Below the pieces are notes generated by a model, which saw nothing but the letters and a program-made list of their open reading frames with translations, was not told the DNA's origin and did not search any database. A DNA stretch of 64,000 nucleotides from S015-6 sp964384945 (lineage in GTDB: Bacteria > Desulfobacterota > DSWW01), in contig CAYLMK010000012.1 of assembly GCA_964384945.1 (NCBI GenBank), positions 62,001-126,000 of the forward strand, read 5' to 3'. The position numbers and the translations under genes were made by a program. Positions 26,731 through 35,986 of this stretch are shown here, piece by piece (position 1 is the stretch's first letter; each line of letters begins with the position of its first letter).

Positions 26731-27933
26731 ATGGATTTCGCCGTACCGGAAAGAATGCAGGTCATTTTGGAGATGACCCGCGAGTTCATGGAGAAGGAGG
26801 TGCTTCCCCTCGAGCCCCACTTCGTGGGAAGAAAGTTCCGTGACATGGCGCCGGAGATCAAACGGTGCCGGGACATGGTCAAAAAGATGGAGCTCTGGGG
26901 GCCCCAGATTCCCAGGGATCTCGGCGGGATGGGTCTGACCCTGGTGGAGCACGCCTTGATGAGCGAGGTGCTCGGAGAGAGCCCCCTGGGCCATCTGATC
27001 TTCGGCTGCCAGGCCCCGGATGCCGGCAATATCGAGATTCTCGAAAAATACGGTACGGAGCAACAGCGCGAGGAATTCCTGGCGCCCCTTGCGAAGGGGG
27101 AGATCCGGAGCTGCTTTTCCATGTGCGAGCCCGAGTTCGCCGGGTCGAACCCGACGGAGATGGCCACGACGGCTGTCCGCGATGGGAACCAGTGGGTCAT
27201 CAACGGACACAAATGGTTTACCTCCTCGGCGGACGGCGCGAGGTTCGCCATCGTGATGGCCGTGACCGACCCGGACGCACCTTCCTACCTGAGGGCGAGC
27301 ATGATCATCGTGCCCACGGACACGCCGGGGTTTCACCTGGTCCGGAATGTCTCGGTGATGGGACATGCAGGGGACGACTACGCGAGTCACGGCGAGATCA
27401 TGTACCGTGATTGCCGGGTGCCGGCGGAGAACCTCCTCGGGCCTCAGGGGCAGGGATTCGTCATCGCCCAGGAGCGCCTCGGACCGGGACGGATTCATCA
27501 CTGCATGCGCTGGATCGGGATCTGCAATCGAAGCTTCGGCATGATGTGCAGGCGCGTGACGGAACGGAGGGTGGGAGGAGGGAAGAGCCTCTCGCAGAAA
27601 CAGATCATGCAGGAGTGGATCGCGGAGTGTCGCGCCGAAATCCACGCGGCAAGGCTGATGGTTCTGCATGCTGCATGGAAGATCGAGAACGAGGGCCAGT
27701 ACGCGGCGCGCGAAGAGGTCTCGATGATCAAGTTCTTTGTCGCTCCCATCATGCTCAAGGTGGTCGACCGCGCGATTCAGGTCCACGGCGCCCTTGGGGT
27801 GAGCGACGACACGATCCTGTCATTCTTCTACCGCCAGGAGCGGGCTGCGCGCATCTACGACGGGCCGGACGAGGTCCACAAGGTCGTCCTGTCGCGCCGG
27901 GTGCTGCGCGACTATGGCGGAATACAGACGTGA
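26731..27933 (+). CDS. Acyl-CoA dehydrogenase (ACAD10/11-like)
   Basis: 400 residues, FAD enzyme that oxidises acyl-CoA to enoyl-CoA and passes electrons to ETF. Visible: the helical N-terminal domain, CFSMCEPEFAGSNPTEMATTA (FAD/substrate strand), VINGHKWFTSSADGARFA, and the C-terminal QVHGALGVSDDT and IYDGPDEVHKVVLSRR. The DGPDEVH pattern points to the ACAD10/11 branch that handles branched, long or hydroxylated acyl-CoAs. An AGGAGGGGAGA site precedes the ATG. Followed after 41 bases by the TetR gene, so probably one regulatory unit. Confidence 0.9.
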   Translation: MDFAVPERMQVILEMTREFMEKEVLPLEPHFVGRKFRDMAPEIKRCRDMVKKMELWGPQIPRDLGGMGLTLVEHALMSEVLGESPLGHLIFGCQAPDAGNIEILEKYGTEQQREEFLAPLAKGEIRSCFSMCEPEFAGSNPTEMATTAVRDGNQWVINGHKWFTSSADGARFAIVMAVTDPDAPSYLRASMIIVPTDTPGFHLVRNVSVMGHAGDDYASHGEIMYRDCRVPAENLLGPQGQGFVIAQERLGPGRIHHCMRWIGICNRSFGMMCRRVTERRVGGGKSLSQKQIMQEWIAECRAEIHAARLMVLHAAWKIENEGQYAAREEVSMIKFFVAPIMLKVVDRAIQVHGALGVSDDTILSFFYRQERAARIYDGPDEVHKVVLSRRVLRDYGGIQT

Positions 27934-27974
27934 GAGGCCCGGTCGATCCCTGAGGATGCCCGCAGAAGGCGTGT

Positions 27975-28664
27975 ATGCTGTCTTTTCAGGAATTCAAAAA
28001 ACGGACGGCGCCCACGGTCGAGAAGATCTGCCGCGATCTCATCCGGGAGAATCAGGGCCTGATCTGCGTGAAGAAGGAAAAGGTGGCGGTGAAGAACATG
28101 ATGCGGATCCTCGAAGCCGTGTTCGCCCTGAACCGGCAAAAGGGCTTCCAGACCATCACCCTGCGGGAATTGAGCCGGCAGTCCGGACTCAGCATGGGGG
28201 CCCTGTACTCCTACTTCCCCGGAAAGGAAGAGCTTCGCTCCATGATTCTGCGCCGGGGGGTTGCCTACACGAGAGACCTTTTGCACGAGCAGGCCGAAGC
28301 CTGCGCCAGCCCGGTGCAAAAGCTCGAAGTCGCCATCGAAACGCACCTCTATCTCACCGAGGTCCTCCGGCCGTGGTTTACCTTCGCTTACATGGAGGCC
28401 TCTTCCCTGTCCGGCGCGGAAAAGCAGAAGGCCATGGAGGATGAACTCACCACGGAACGCGTCTTTCTCGACATCCTGAAGGAAGGGGTCGCGAGCGGGG
28501 ACTTCGATTGTACGGAGGTGGAACTCACAGCCGCGCTGATCAAGGCCGTGCTCCAGGACTGGTACCTGAAGCGCTGGAAGTACAGGCGGAGGAACATCGC
28601 GGTGGAGCAGTACGCCCGGTTCGTGGTGGACTTCGTGCTGGGCCGTCTGATCCGGAATCGTTGA
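27975..28664 (+). CDS. TetR-family transcriptional regulator
   Basis: 229 residues. The N-terminal helix-turn-helix is FQTITLRELSRQSGLSMGALYSYFPGKEELRSMIL, preceded by an unusual 40-residue basic leader. The C-terminal ligand domain (about 110-229) probably binds an acyl-CoA, judging by its neighbours. It most likely represses the acyl-CoA dehydrogenase/phosphatase operon and divergent etfBA through the palindrome at 25807. Confidence 0.88.
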   Translation: MLSFQEFKKRTAPTVEKICRDLIRENQGLICVKKEKVAVKNMMRILEAVFALNRQKGFQTITLRELSRQSGLSMGALYSYFPGKEELRSMILRRGVAYTRDLLHEQAEACASPVQKLEVAIETHLYLTEVLRPWFTFAYMEASSLSGAEKQKAMEDELTTERVFLDILKEGVASGDFDCTEVELTAALIKAVLQDWYLKRWKYRRRNIAVEQYARFVVDFVLGRLIRNR

Positions 28665-28680
28665 TCAACCGGGCACGGTT

Positions 28681-30159
28681 TCAGCCTCCGGGATAGAGCC
28701 GGTTGGTGTGCGTCTTCCCCCGGATGCGGACCTGAAGCGGGCGGTCCCGCACGTTGAGGCATTCCTGCTCGTCGCCCACCCGGTAGTCCGGCGGGATGTA
28801 GACCTCGATCAGGAGGTTGTATCGGCCGCCCTTGGGCGTCCGGGTTGCCATTTCGGTCTGAAGGACCCCGATGCTCCCCGGGTACCGCTCCGGGGGATCC
28901 ACAACGGTCAAATCGTCAACGTATTTCTGTCGGATCTCCATCATCCGCAAGTACTCCGGGGGGAAAAGCGCCCGGGTCAGCATCGCCCCCCCGCGGCCGT
29001 AGTGGACCCTCCATGCATCCTGCTTGGTGTTGAACCGCTTTTCCGGTTCGGACATCCGACCGTCGACGAGCAGCGGCTCGAGGTTTTCGCTGTTCCTGAA
29101 GAGCGATCCGATCGCATCGGGGGAAAGATCCGCCCCGAACCAGATGTGGACGGATGAGATGACCCTGTCCACACCCCGGGGGATATGCACTTCGGCGGGC
29201 ACGATCGTCAGGCTCTCGTAGTGGTGCAGGTCGGTGAAACTCTTCATGCCGCGGAGCCCGAAGGGAAGCTTGAAGAACTGCTCCAGCCGGCGGATGACGC
29301 GAACCGGCCCCGTGATGAACGCGGCGACATCCTGTCCGAGCATCTCCTCGTGGATGTGCATCGGGATGAGATTGAAAAAGAAGCGGATGGTGATCCGGGT
29401 CTTCATCCGGTCCAGTCGATTCCGGCCGTCGCCTCCGGCCGAGGGCAGGATGGCATCCATCTCGGAGAAGCCGGTGTGAAAACCCTCCCGGGTGAGGATG
29501 AACTTGGAGTAGGAGGAGGCCGTGAACACCTCCTCGGTGTCGTACACGTAGCGAACGTAGTCCGGAAAGGGGCAGAGGGGAGGCGGTTCGCCTTCGTAGA
29601 CGGCCAGGTATACCCAAGCCCTGGCCGCATTCACGGGATCCTCGATTTCGATCTCCGTCACGGAGTCGGCCCCGGCCGGTGGCGTGCCGGCATCCGCGCG
29701 TCGCCCCGCGTCCTTCGCCATGAACGACAGGACATCCCGGCCGTCCAGCAGGCCGTTTCCCTCGGAGCCGTTGTTCTTCTTGCCGTGAGGAAAGACCCAG
29801 TCTCCCGCGGCCGTTCTTTCGTCCACCTGGAAGCGGATCGCCTCGTACGTTCCGTTGCGGAACCGGTAGAGCCGCAAGGCGGGCAGGGGGGCGCCGACCG
29901 CCTCCTTCAGCCACGCGCCCTCAAGGAGCACCGGGTCCATCGGTCGATGCGGGAGACCGGTGCTGTGTGCGGCGTGCTTGCCGCTGGACCCGTCTCCGTA
30001 TGCGGCGGATGGAGGGTGGGGGGGATCCGCGGGCGCAGCCTGTTGGGGGACCAGGGGATCAAGAACCCAGAGAAGGCTGAACAGACCCGCGAGTCGCAGA
30101 AGAGCAAAGAGCCGGATACGCGTCCTTGATCTCAAGCCTTCGGCCTCCCGTCGGTGCAC
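28681..30159 (-). CDS. Secreted hypothetical protein
   Basis: 492 residues from GTG 30159; TTG 30135, with GGGAGG upstream, is an equally good start. An N-terminal hydrophobic segment (LLRLAGLFSLLWVLDPLV) suggests export. The rest is a large beta-rich domain with no cysteine pattern, containing IEIEDPVNAARAWVYL, YDTEEVFTASSYSKFI and SSVHIWFGADLSPDAIG. I do not recognise a family with a known job, though similar proteins occur in Desulfobacterota. It ends 17 bases from the TetR stop (convergent) and begins 28 bases after the D-aminoacylase stop. Confidence 0.6.
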   Translation of the reverse strand: MHRREAEGLRSRTRIRLFALLRLAGLFSLLWVLDPLVPQQAAPADPPHPPSAAYGDGSSGKHAAHSTGLPHRPMDPVLLEGAWLKEAVGAPLPALRLYRFRNGTYEAIRFQVDERTAAGDWVFPHGKKNNGSEGNGLLDGRDVLSFMAKDAGRRADAGTPPAGADSVTEIEIEDPVNAARAWVYLAVYEGEPPPLCPFPDYVRYVYDTEEVFTASSYSKFILTREGFHTGFSEMDAILPSAGGDGRNRLDRMKTRITIRFFFNLIPMHIHEEMLGQDVAAFITGPVRVIRRLEQFFKLPFGLRGMKSFTDLHHYESLTIVPAEVHIPRGVDRVISSVHIWFGADLSPDAIGSLFRNSENLEPLLVDGRMSEPEKRFNTKQDAWRVHYGRGGAMLTRALFPPEYLRMMEIRQKYVDDLTVVDPPERYPGSIGVLQTEMATRTPKGGRYNLLIEVYIPPDYRVGDEQECLNVRDRPLQVRIRGKTHTNRLYPGG

Positions 30160-30186
30160 TCTCCCTTTCCGCCGGCGAAGGGGCGG

Positions 30187-31761
30187 CTATCTGCGCAGCA
30201 CCCTTCCGAATCCGGCGTCGAGGATCCGGCCTTCCCCGACCGCCTGCCTGCCGTTCACGAAGACGTGGCGGATCCCCTTCGGATGGCGGCGGGGCTCTTC
30301 GTACGTGGACGTGTCGATCACCTCCTGCGGATCGAACACGACGAGGTCGGCCTTCATGCCCGGCCGGATCAGACCGCGGTCCGGCAAGCCGAGGCGGGCG
30401 GCGGTTGCCGAGGTCATCTTTCGGATCGCCTCCGGGAGATCGAGGACCCCGAGCTCCCTGCAGTAGTGGCCGAGGATGCGCGGGAAGGCGCCGTAAAGGC
30501 GGGGATGGGGCTTGCCGCCGAGCAGGCCGTCGGTGCACGCGATCTGAAGCGGGTGCTTCAAGATCGTGCGCACATCCCGCTCGTCCGCCAGGAAGAGGAC
30601 CATGGAAACGTTCAGGTCTTCCTCCACGAGGAGGTCGCAGACCGCGTCGATCAGCGGCCTTCCCATGGCCTCCTGCAGCTCGAGCAGGTTCTTCCCCTCC
30701 AGGGACTTGTTCTTGGAAGACCCCACGGAAGAGACGCGGATGTCGGCGAGGTCGATCGCGCTCGAGGAGGTCCTCGTCGCGACCTCCGCGAGAATCCGCT
30801 CTCGCACCGAGGCATCCTTCAGCCGTTCGATCATCCGATCCGGGCCGCCCTCTTGCAGCCACTCCGGAAGGATCGCGAAGAGCATCGTGCTGCCCGCGGT
30901 GTAGGGATACTGGTCAAAGGTCACCTCGATGCCCCGCCGTCTTGCCGCGTCGAGCTTTTCGAGCAGCTCTCCGGCCCTTCCGAATTGGGCCCTGCCGCCC
31001 GCCTTCAGGTGGGAAATGTGCAGGGGCGCCCCGCTCCTGTCCGACACGCGGAGCATTTCGTCGACCGCCTCGAACAGGCGCACGTCTTCGTTTCGAAGGT
31101 GGACGACGAGGAACCCGCCGTAACGGGTCATGGCCGAGCACAGGGCGGCCAGTTCGGCTTCGTCCGCATAGGAGCAGGGAGGGTAGATGAGGCCGGTGGA
31201 CAGTCCGACCGCTCCGGCCTCGAAGCCCTGGTCGAGGAGCGAGATCATTGCGTCCAGCTCTGCGGAAACCGGGCGCCTGTCCTCCATGCCCATGACCCAG
31301 AGCCGAAGGTTGCCGTGGGGAAGCAGGCACGCGAGATTCGGGCCCGGTTTCGCCCGCTCCAGGGCCGCGAGATATTCCGCAAAGCTCGACCAGCTCCAGT
31401 CGATCTCCGGATTGCCGAGCAGTCCCGACAAATGCCGGCGCCAGTCCGCCTTTCGTTCGTTCCTCACCGGTGCTGCCGCGATGCCGTCCTGACCGAGCAG
31501 TTCCGTGGTCACCCCCTGCAGGAGCTTCGGGGGGAGAGAGGGATCCTCGAAGACCATCAGATCCGAATGGCTGTGGGCGTCGATGAATCCCGGCGCAACC
31601 GCCAGGGTTTCACAGTCGATGATCCGGGCGGCCTCCGCCCCCTGCAACGCGCCGACCCGGGCGATCTTGTCGCCCCGAATGGCGAGGTCCGCGCGAACCC
31701 ACGGCCCTCCCGTCCCATCGAAGATCCGGCCACCCTTGAGGACTGCGTCGAAATCACTCAT
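30187..31761 (-). CDS. N-acyl-D-amino-acid deacylase (D-aminoacylase family)
   Basis: 524 residues, amidohydrolase fold. MSDFDAVLKGGRIFDGTGG is the usual opening, PGFIDAHSHSDL holds the first metal histidines, EVTFDQYPY, LRNEDVR and CTDGLLGGKPHPRLYGAFPRIL (metal Asp in CTDG) match D-aminoacylase and N-acyl-D-glutamate deacylases. It releases D-amino acids from N-acyl forms, fitting with the D-cysteine desulfhydrase-like gene at 15207, but they are not linked. Usual length for the family is about 480-530. Confidence 0.88.
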   Translation of the reverse strand: MSDFDAVLKGGRIFDGTGGPWVRADLAIRGDKIARVGALQGAEAARIIDCETLAVAPGFIDAHSHSDLMVFEDPSLPPKLLQGVTTELLGQDGIAAAPVRNERKADWRRHLSGLLGNPEIDWSWSSFAEYLAALERAKPGPNLACLLPHGNLRLWVMGMEDRRPVSAELDAMISLLDQGFEAGAVGLSTGLIYPPCSYADEAELAALCSAMTRYGGFLVVHLRNEDVRLFEAVDEMLRVSDRSGAPLHISHLKAGGRAQFGRAGELLEKLDAARRRGIEVTFDQYPYTAGSTMLFAILPEWLQEGGPDRMIERLKDASVRERILAEVATRTSSSAIDLADIRVSSVGSSKNKSLEGKNLLELQEAMGRPLIDAVCDLLVEEDLNVSMVLFLADERDVRTILKHPLQIACTDGLLGGKPHPRLYGAFPRILGHYCRELGVLDLPEAIRKMTSATAARLGLPDRGLIRPGMKADLVVFDPQEVIDTSTYEEPRRHPKGIRHVFVNGRQAVGEGRILDAGFGRVLRR

Positions 31762-31781
31762 ACAGGCCCTCCTGCGGCGGG

Positions 31782-31820
31782 ACTATAGCATTTTTTTCAC
31801 AACCCAAGAAATGCTATAGT
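31782..31820. promoter_or_regulatory. 12-bp inverted repeat with back-to-back extended -10 boxes
   Basis: ACTATAGCATTT (31782-31793) and AAATGCTATAGT (31809-31820) are perfect inverted copies around 15 bases. Read outward, each arm gives TGCTATAGT, an extended -10 box, one pointing to lepA and one to the D-aminoacylase. The -35 regions are weak and fall in the opposite arm, so the two promoters may compete, or the repeat may bind a dimeric regulator. Confidence 0.55.
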
Positions 31821-31889
31821 GGCTTGTTTCGACCTTGACGGAAATGGGGACAGCCCGGGTCTACGATTGCGGAGAGTGCCTCAACGACG

Positions 31890-33686
31890 ATGGATTCCAT
31901 TCGAAACTTCAGCATCATCGCCCACATTGACCACGGGAAATCGACCCTCTCGGACCGTCTGATCCAGCACGTCGGCCTGGTCGAGGAGCGGGATTTCCGG
32001 GATCAGATCCTCGACACGATGGACATCGAGAGGGAGCGAGGCATTACGATCAAGAGCCAGACCGTCAGCCTCCCGTACACGAACGACCGGGGAGAGTCCT
32101 TCGAGCTCAACCTCATCGACACCCCGGGCCATGTGGACTTCGCCTACGAGGTTTCGCGTGCCCTTGCATCCTGCGAAGGGGTTCTCCTCCTGGTCGATGC
32201 CGCGCAGGGAGTACAGGCGCAGACGATCGCCAACCTGTACGCCGCCCTGGAGCACGATCTCACGATCATCCCGGTCATCAACAAGATCGATCTCCCTGCG
32301 GCCGACGTGGAGCGGGTGAAAGAGCAGATCGAGATCGAGCTGGGTCTGGACTCCGACACGGCTCTTCTCTGTTCCGCAAAGGAGGGGATCGGGATCCGGG
32401 AGATCCTCGATGCCGTCACCCTTCGGATTCCGGCGCCCGCCGGAGATCCGGAAGCGCCCCTGACGGCGCTCATCTTCGATGCCCAGTATGATTCCTTCCG
32501 GGGCACCATCGTGAGCTGCCGGGTCTTCGACGGAGCGGTACGACCGGGGGACGTGATCCGGCTCATGTCGAACAGGAGAACGTACCGGGTCGAGGAGGTG
32601 GGCCTGTTTCGACTGCACCGGGAACCACGGCAGGCGCTGCGCGCGGGCGAGGTCGGCTACCTGATTGCCAATATCAAGACGGTGAGCGACACGAGGATCG
32701 GGGACACCATCACGCTGGACGCGAATCCCTCGCCGGTTCCCCTGCGAGGCTTCAAGGATGTCAAGCCCGTGGTGTTCTCCTCCCTCTACCCGGTCGCATC
32801 GGACGACTACCCGGGCCTTGCAGAGGCGATCGAAAAATACAAACTCAACGACGCGGCGCTCGTCTACCAGAAGGACTCCTCGGCGGCCCTCGGCCAGGGC
32901 TTTCGCTGCGGGTTCCTGGGGCTTCTGCATCTCGAAATCGTGCAGGAAAGGCTGGAGAGGGAGCACGACCAGTCGATCATCATGACGATCCCGAGCGTCC
33001 AGTACCGTTTCCTCCTCAAGGATGGAAGCCGGCTCGAGGTGGACAACCCGCAGTACTATCCGGATCCGACGAGGATCGAGAGGGCGGAAGAGCCTTACGT
33101 GAGGGCGAGCATCCTGATCCCGGACCGTTACATGGGTGCGGTCATGAACCTCTGCCTGGACCGGCGCGGCGAGAACCTGCAGTACGCCTATCCCACCCCG
33201 GGAAGAATCGAGGTGACCTGCGACCTGCCCCTTGCGGAGGTGATCTACGAATTCTACGACAAGCTTAAGACCGTCACGCAGGGATACGGCTCGTTCGACT
33301 ATGAGCTCGCCGGTTACCGGCAGAGCGATCTGATCAAGCTTGACATCCTGGTGAACGGGGAGAAGCTCGACGCGCTTTCCATGATGATCCACAGGGAGCG
33401 CGCCAGGCCGAGGGCCCTGCAGATCTGCGAACGGCTCAAGGAGGAAATCCCTCGGCACCTGTTCAAGATCGCGATCCAGGGCGCCATCGGCGGTACCATC
33501 ATCGCCCGTTCCACCATCCCTCCCTTCCGCAAGGACGTGACCGCCAAGTGCTACGGGGGCGACATCACCCGGAAGCGCAAGCTTCTCGAGAAACAGAAGA
33601 AGGGGAAGAAGCGCATGAAGATGGTGGGTTCCGTTGAAATTCCGCAGAAGGCCTTTCTGAGCGTCTTTCAGTCCCAGGAGGATTGA
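31890..33686 (+). CDS. lepA: Elongation factor 4 (LepA)
   Basis: 598 residues, normal length. Ribosomal back-translocase GTPase. G1 is AHIDHGKST, G2 region is ERGITIKSQTV, G3 is DTPGHVDF, G4 is NKIDL. Domain II, the EF-G-like domain III/V and the LepA-specific C-terminal domain (KRMKMVGSVEIPQKAFLSV) are complete. It has its own promoter in the palindrome at 31782, and is followed by hemW after 6 bases, an arrangement (lepA-hemW) seen in other bacteria. Confidence 0.97.
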   Translation: MDSIRNFSIIAHIDHGKSTLSDRLIQHVGLVEERDFRDQILDTMDIERERGITIKSQTVSLPYTNDRGESFELNLIDTPGHVDFAYEVSRALASCEGVLLLVDAAQGVQAQTIANLYAALEHDLTIIPVINKIDLPAADVERVKEQIEIELGLDSDTALLCSAKEGIGIREILDAVTLRIPAPAGDPEAPLTALIFDAQYDSFRGTIVSCRVFDGAVRPGDVIRLMSNRRTYRVEEVGLFRLHREPRQALRAGEVGYLIANIKTVSDTRIGDTITLDANPSPVPLRGFKDVKPVVFSSLYPVASDDYPGLAEAIEKYKLNDAALVYQKDSSAALGQGFRCGFLGLLHLEIVQERLEREHDQSIIMTIPSVQYRFLLKDGSRLEVDNPQYYPDPTRIERAEEPYVRASILIPDRYMGAVMNLCLDRRGENLQYAYPTPGRIEVTCDLPLAEVIYEFYDKLKTVTQGYGSFDYELAGYRQSDLIKLDILVNGEKLDALSMMIHRERARPRALQICERLKEEIPRHLFKIAIQGAIGGTIIARSTIPPFRKDVTAKCYGGDITRKRKLLEKQKKGKKRMKMVGSVEIPQKAFLSVFQSQED

Positions 33687-33692
33687 AACCTC

Positions 33693-34826
33693 ATGGCGAG
33701 CGAGACCCGCCTGCCTGCCGGGCTTTACGTCCACGTACCTTTCTGCAGTAGGAAATGCCGGTACTGCGATTTCTATTCGATCCCGTCCGCCTCCCGGGTG
33801 CCGGATTGGCTTCGCGGGATCGAACGGGAGGCCCGTCTCACCAGAGAGCGGTTCTCCTGCTTCGACACCTTGTATCTCGGCGGAGGCACCCCCTCCCTTC
33901 TTTCCACGAGAGACTTGGACCGCCTTCTGGACGCTCTGCGCAGCGTCTTTTCCTTTTGCGCGGACACAGAGGTCACCCTGGAGGCGAACCCGGCCGACGT
34001 CACCCATGAGAAGTTACGAACGTACCTTGGGCTCGGATTCAACCGGCTGAGTCTGGGCGTGCAGTCCATGAGCGATCCGGAGCTCGCGTTCCTCGGCAGG
34101 AGGCATACGGCGCGCCGGGCGGCTCGGGTCATGGGACTCCTGCAGGAGAGTGGGTTTCCCAATTTCGGGGTCGATCTGCTTTACGGTCTGCCGGGACAGA
34201 CCGAGGCGGCATGGAGGAGAACCCTTGCGGAGGTGCTTGCCTTTTCACCCCATCATGTCTCCTGTTACCAGCTCACCGTGAGCCCCGGGACCCCGCTCTG
34301 GGAAATGCAGAGGGCCGGCCTCTTCCGGGCAGCCGGCGAGGGACGGGAGAGGCGCCTGTTTCTGGCTGCCTCGGAAATCCTGGAGGCAGAGGGCTTTGTC
34401 CACTACGAAGTGTCCAATTACGCCAGGGGGCCGGAGAAGAGTCCCCGTGTTTCGCGTCATAACGTGAAGTACTGGGAGCGTGCCCCGTACCTGGGCCTCG
34501 GGCCTTCGGCCCACTCGTTCCAGGGGGATACGAGGTGGTGGAACCACGCCTCGGTCGAAGTCTATTGTCGTGAACTCGTCCAAGGGCGAAGGCCGGTTCA
34601 AGGATCGGAGCGTCTGTCCGACGAGCAGGCCTCGCTGGAAAGGCTCGCCCTGCAGCTGAGAACGCGGAAGGGAGCCCCGGTTCGGGAGCTCCGCCGCTTT
34701 GCAAAGGCCGGGCAGGTGCTGCCGGGTCTGCTCGCAGCCGGGTATCTGAGGATCGCGGAGCGCAGGGCGGCCCCTACCCGTGAGGGCTTTCTTGTGGCCG
34801 ACCGTCTTCCGCTGCTCTTTCTCTGA
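33693..34826 (+). CDS. hemW: Radical SAM haem chaperone HemW
   Basis: 377 residues. The radical SAM cluster is bound by Cys18, Cys22 and Cys25 (PFCSRKCRYCDF). LYLGGGTPSLL, TLEANPADV, LGVQSMSD, DLLYGLPGQ and the C-terminal HemW domain follow. HemW proteins lack the extra Cys of HemN and insert or traffic haem rather than decarboxylate coproporphyrinogen; the CxxxCxxC pattern without a fourth Cys fits that. Likely co-transcribed with lepA. Confidence 0.93.
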   Translation: MASETRLPAGLYVHVPFCSRKCRYCDFYSIPSASRVPDWLRGIEREARLTRERFSCFDTLYLGGGTPSLLSTRDLDRLLDALRSVFSFCADTEVTLEANPADVTHEKLRTYLGLGFNRLSLGVQSMSDPELAFLGRRHTARRAARVMGLLQESGFPNFGVDLLYGLPGQTEAAWRRTLAEVLAFSPHHVSCYQLTVSPGTPLWEMQRAGLFRAAGEGRERRLFLAASEILEAEGFVHYEVSNYARGPEKSPRVSRHNVKYWERAPYLGLGPSAHSFQGDTRWWNHASVEVYCRELVQGRRPVQGSERLSDEQASLERLALQLRTRKGAPVRELRRFAKAGQVLPGLLAAGYLRIAERRAAPTREGFLVADRLPLLFL

Positions 34827-34939
34827 GCGCCGCGCGGAAACGCCCGTGATGCTGCGCGAAGGCCCTGGCGCACTGGCACTTGGACGGAAAACGTGATAGA
34901 CGGAATGGGGTATTCCAATCCAGAGGAGGGAGGAAAAAC

Positions 34940-35743
34940 ATGGCACTGATCTACGAGAAGAGAGAAGGCATTGCCTATCTGACACTCAACCGCCCCGAGG
35001 CCCGCAACGCCCTCGACCCGCAGACGATCCTCGAGCTGTTCGATGCGTGGTGCGACTACCGCGACGACAAAGCGATGCGATGCGCGATCATCACAGGCGC
35101 CGGGGACAAGGCGTTCTGTTCCGGGGCCGACCTCGGGAAGCTGATTCCGCTGTTCACCGGGGCGAAGAAGCCGGAGACCGAGGCGGACAGGGCGGTCGCG
35201 AAGAATCCTCTCATCGTGGGCCAGGCGCTTCTCAAGGACTTCGAACTCTACAAACCGGTCATAGCCGCTGTCAACGGGCATGCCATCGCCGGGGGAATGG
35301 AATTGCTCTATTCGACCGATCTGCGCGTCGCTGCCGAGGGGGTGAAGCTCGGCCTCCAGGAGGTCAAGTGGGCCATCTTCCCCATGACGGGCTCCACCGT
35401 CAAGCTGCCCCGCCAGCTCCCCTATGCACGGACGATGGAAATCCTGCTCACCGGCGAGCTGATGGACGCACGGGAGGCCTTCGAACTCGGGTTTCTGAAC
35501 CGGGTCGTCCCGAGGGAGAAGGTGATGGAGGAAGCCGAACGATTCGCCCGCATCATCGCCGACAACGGCCCCCTGGCGGTCACGGCCCTCAAGAAGGCGG
35601 TGCTCCAGAATATCGGCCTGACGATCGCAGAGGGGCTCGCGAAAGAGGCCGAGATCGGGGGGCCCGTCTTCCTGACCAAGGACGCGCAGGAGGGGCCTCG
35701 GGCGTTCAAAGAGAAGCGGAAGCCGCAGTACAGGGGAGAGTAG
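34940..35743 (+). CDS. Enoyl-CoA hydratase/isomerase family protein
   Basis: 267 residues, crotonase fold. AYLTLNRPEARNALD, AIITGAGDKAFCSGADL (oxyanion-hole strand) and AAVNGHAIAGGMELL are standard. The second catalytic Glu position falls near KLGLQEVKWAIFP. It acts on acyl-CoA, probably in beta-oxidation, although crotonases cover many reactions. ATG 34940 follows AGAGGAGGGAGG. It stands alone after hemW, with GGAAT/ATTCC inverted repeat (34902-34916) in its upstream region. Confidence 0.88.
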   Translation: MALIYEKREGIAYLTLNRPEARNALDPQTILELFDAWCDYRDDKAMRCAIITGAGDKAFCSGADLGKLIPLFTGAKKPETEADRAVAKNPLIVGQALLKDFELYKPVIAAVNGHAIAGGMELLYSTDLRVAAEGVKLGLQEVKWAIFPMTGSTVKLPRQLPYARTMEILLTGELMDAREAFELGFLNRVVPREKVMEEAERFARIIADNGPLAVTALKKAVLQNIGLTIAEGLAKEAEIGGPVFLTKDAQEGPRAFKEKRKPQYRGE

Positions 35744-35807
35744 GGATCCCGACGGGCATCTCCGGAGGGGCCGGCGGGTGGGGGTCTGCAGCCGGGTGGC
35801 GGGGGAA

Positions 35808-35931
35808 TTGACAAATTCCGCAGGAAGTTGGAAGCTATCGCCCGTAGCGGAATCCATTTTCGATGAATGCCCCGGGTATGAAGCATTGCGTGTTGACCGC
35901 CCTGAATCGATGCTGATTGGGCGGTTTTTTT
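35808..35931 (+). ncRNA. Candidate attenuator leader or small RNA
   Basis: A TTGACA box at 35808, then a stem ATTCCGC/GCGGAAT (35816-35822 with 35846-35852) enclosing about 23 bases, then a strong terminator: ACCGCCC (35896-35902) with GGGCGGT (35919-35925), inner AATC/GATT pairing, and seven T. The -10 box is not convincing. It lies 56 bases before the cold-shock gene, so it is either a small RNA or a terminator-controlled leader. No known class matched by eye. Confidence 0.5.
35896..35931 (+). terminator. Strong intrinsic terminator upstream of csp
   Basis: A 7-bp GC-rich stem with a T run of seven (35925-35931) and a 4-bp inner extension. It would end transcription from the enoyl-CoA hydratase gene or from the candidate RNA before the cold-shock gene. 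Confidence 0.8.
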
Positions 35932-35986
35932 GTCCGGAAGTCGGCGGTTGGTCAACCAGGGGTGAACAGCAAGGGAGTCTCAGAGC

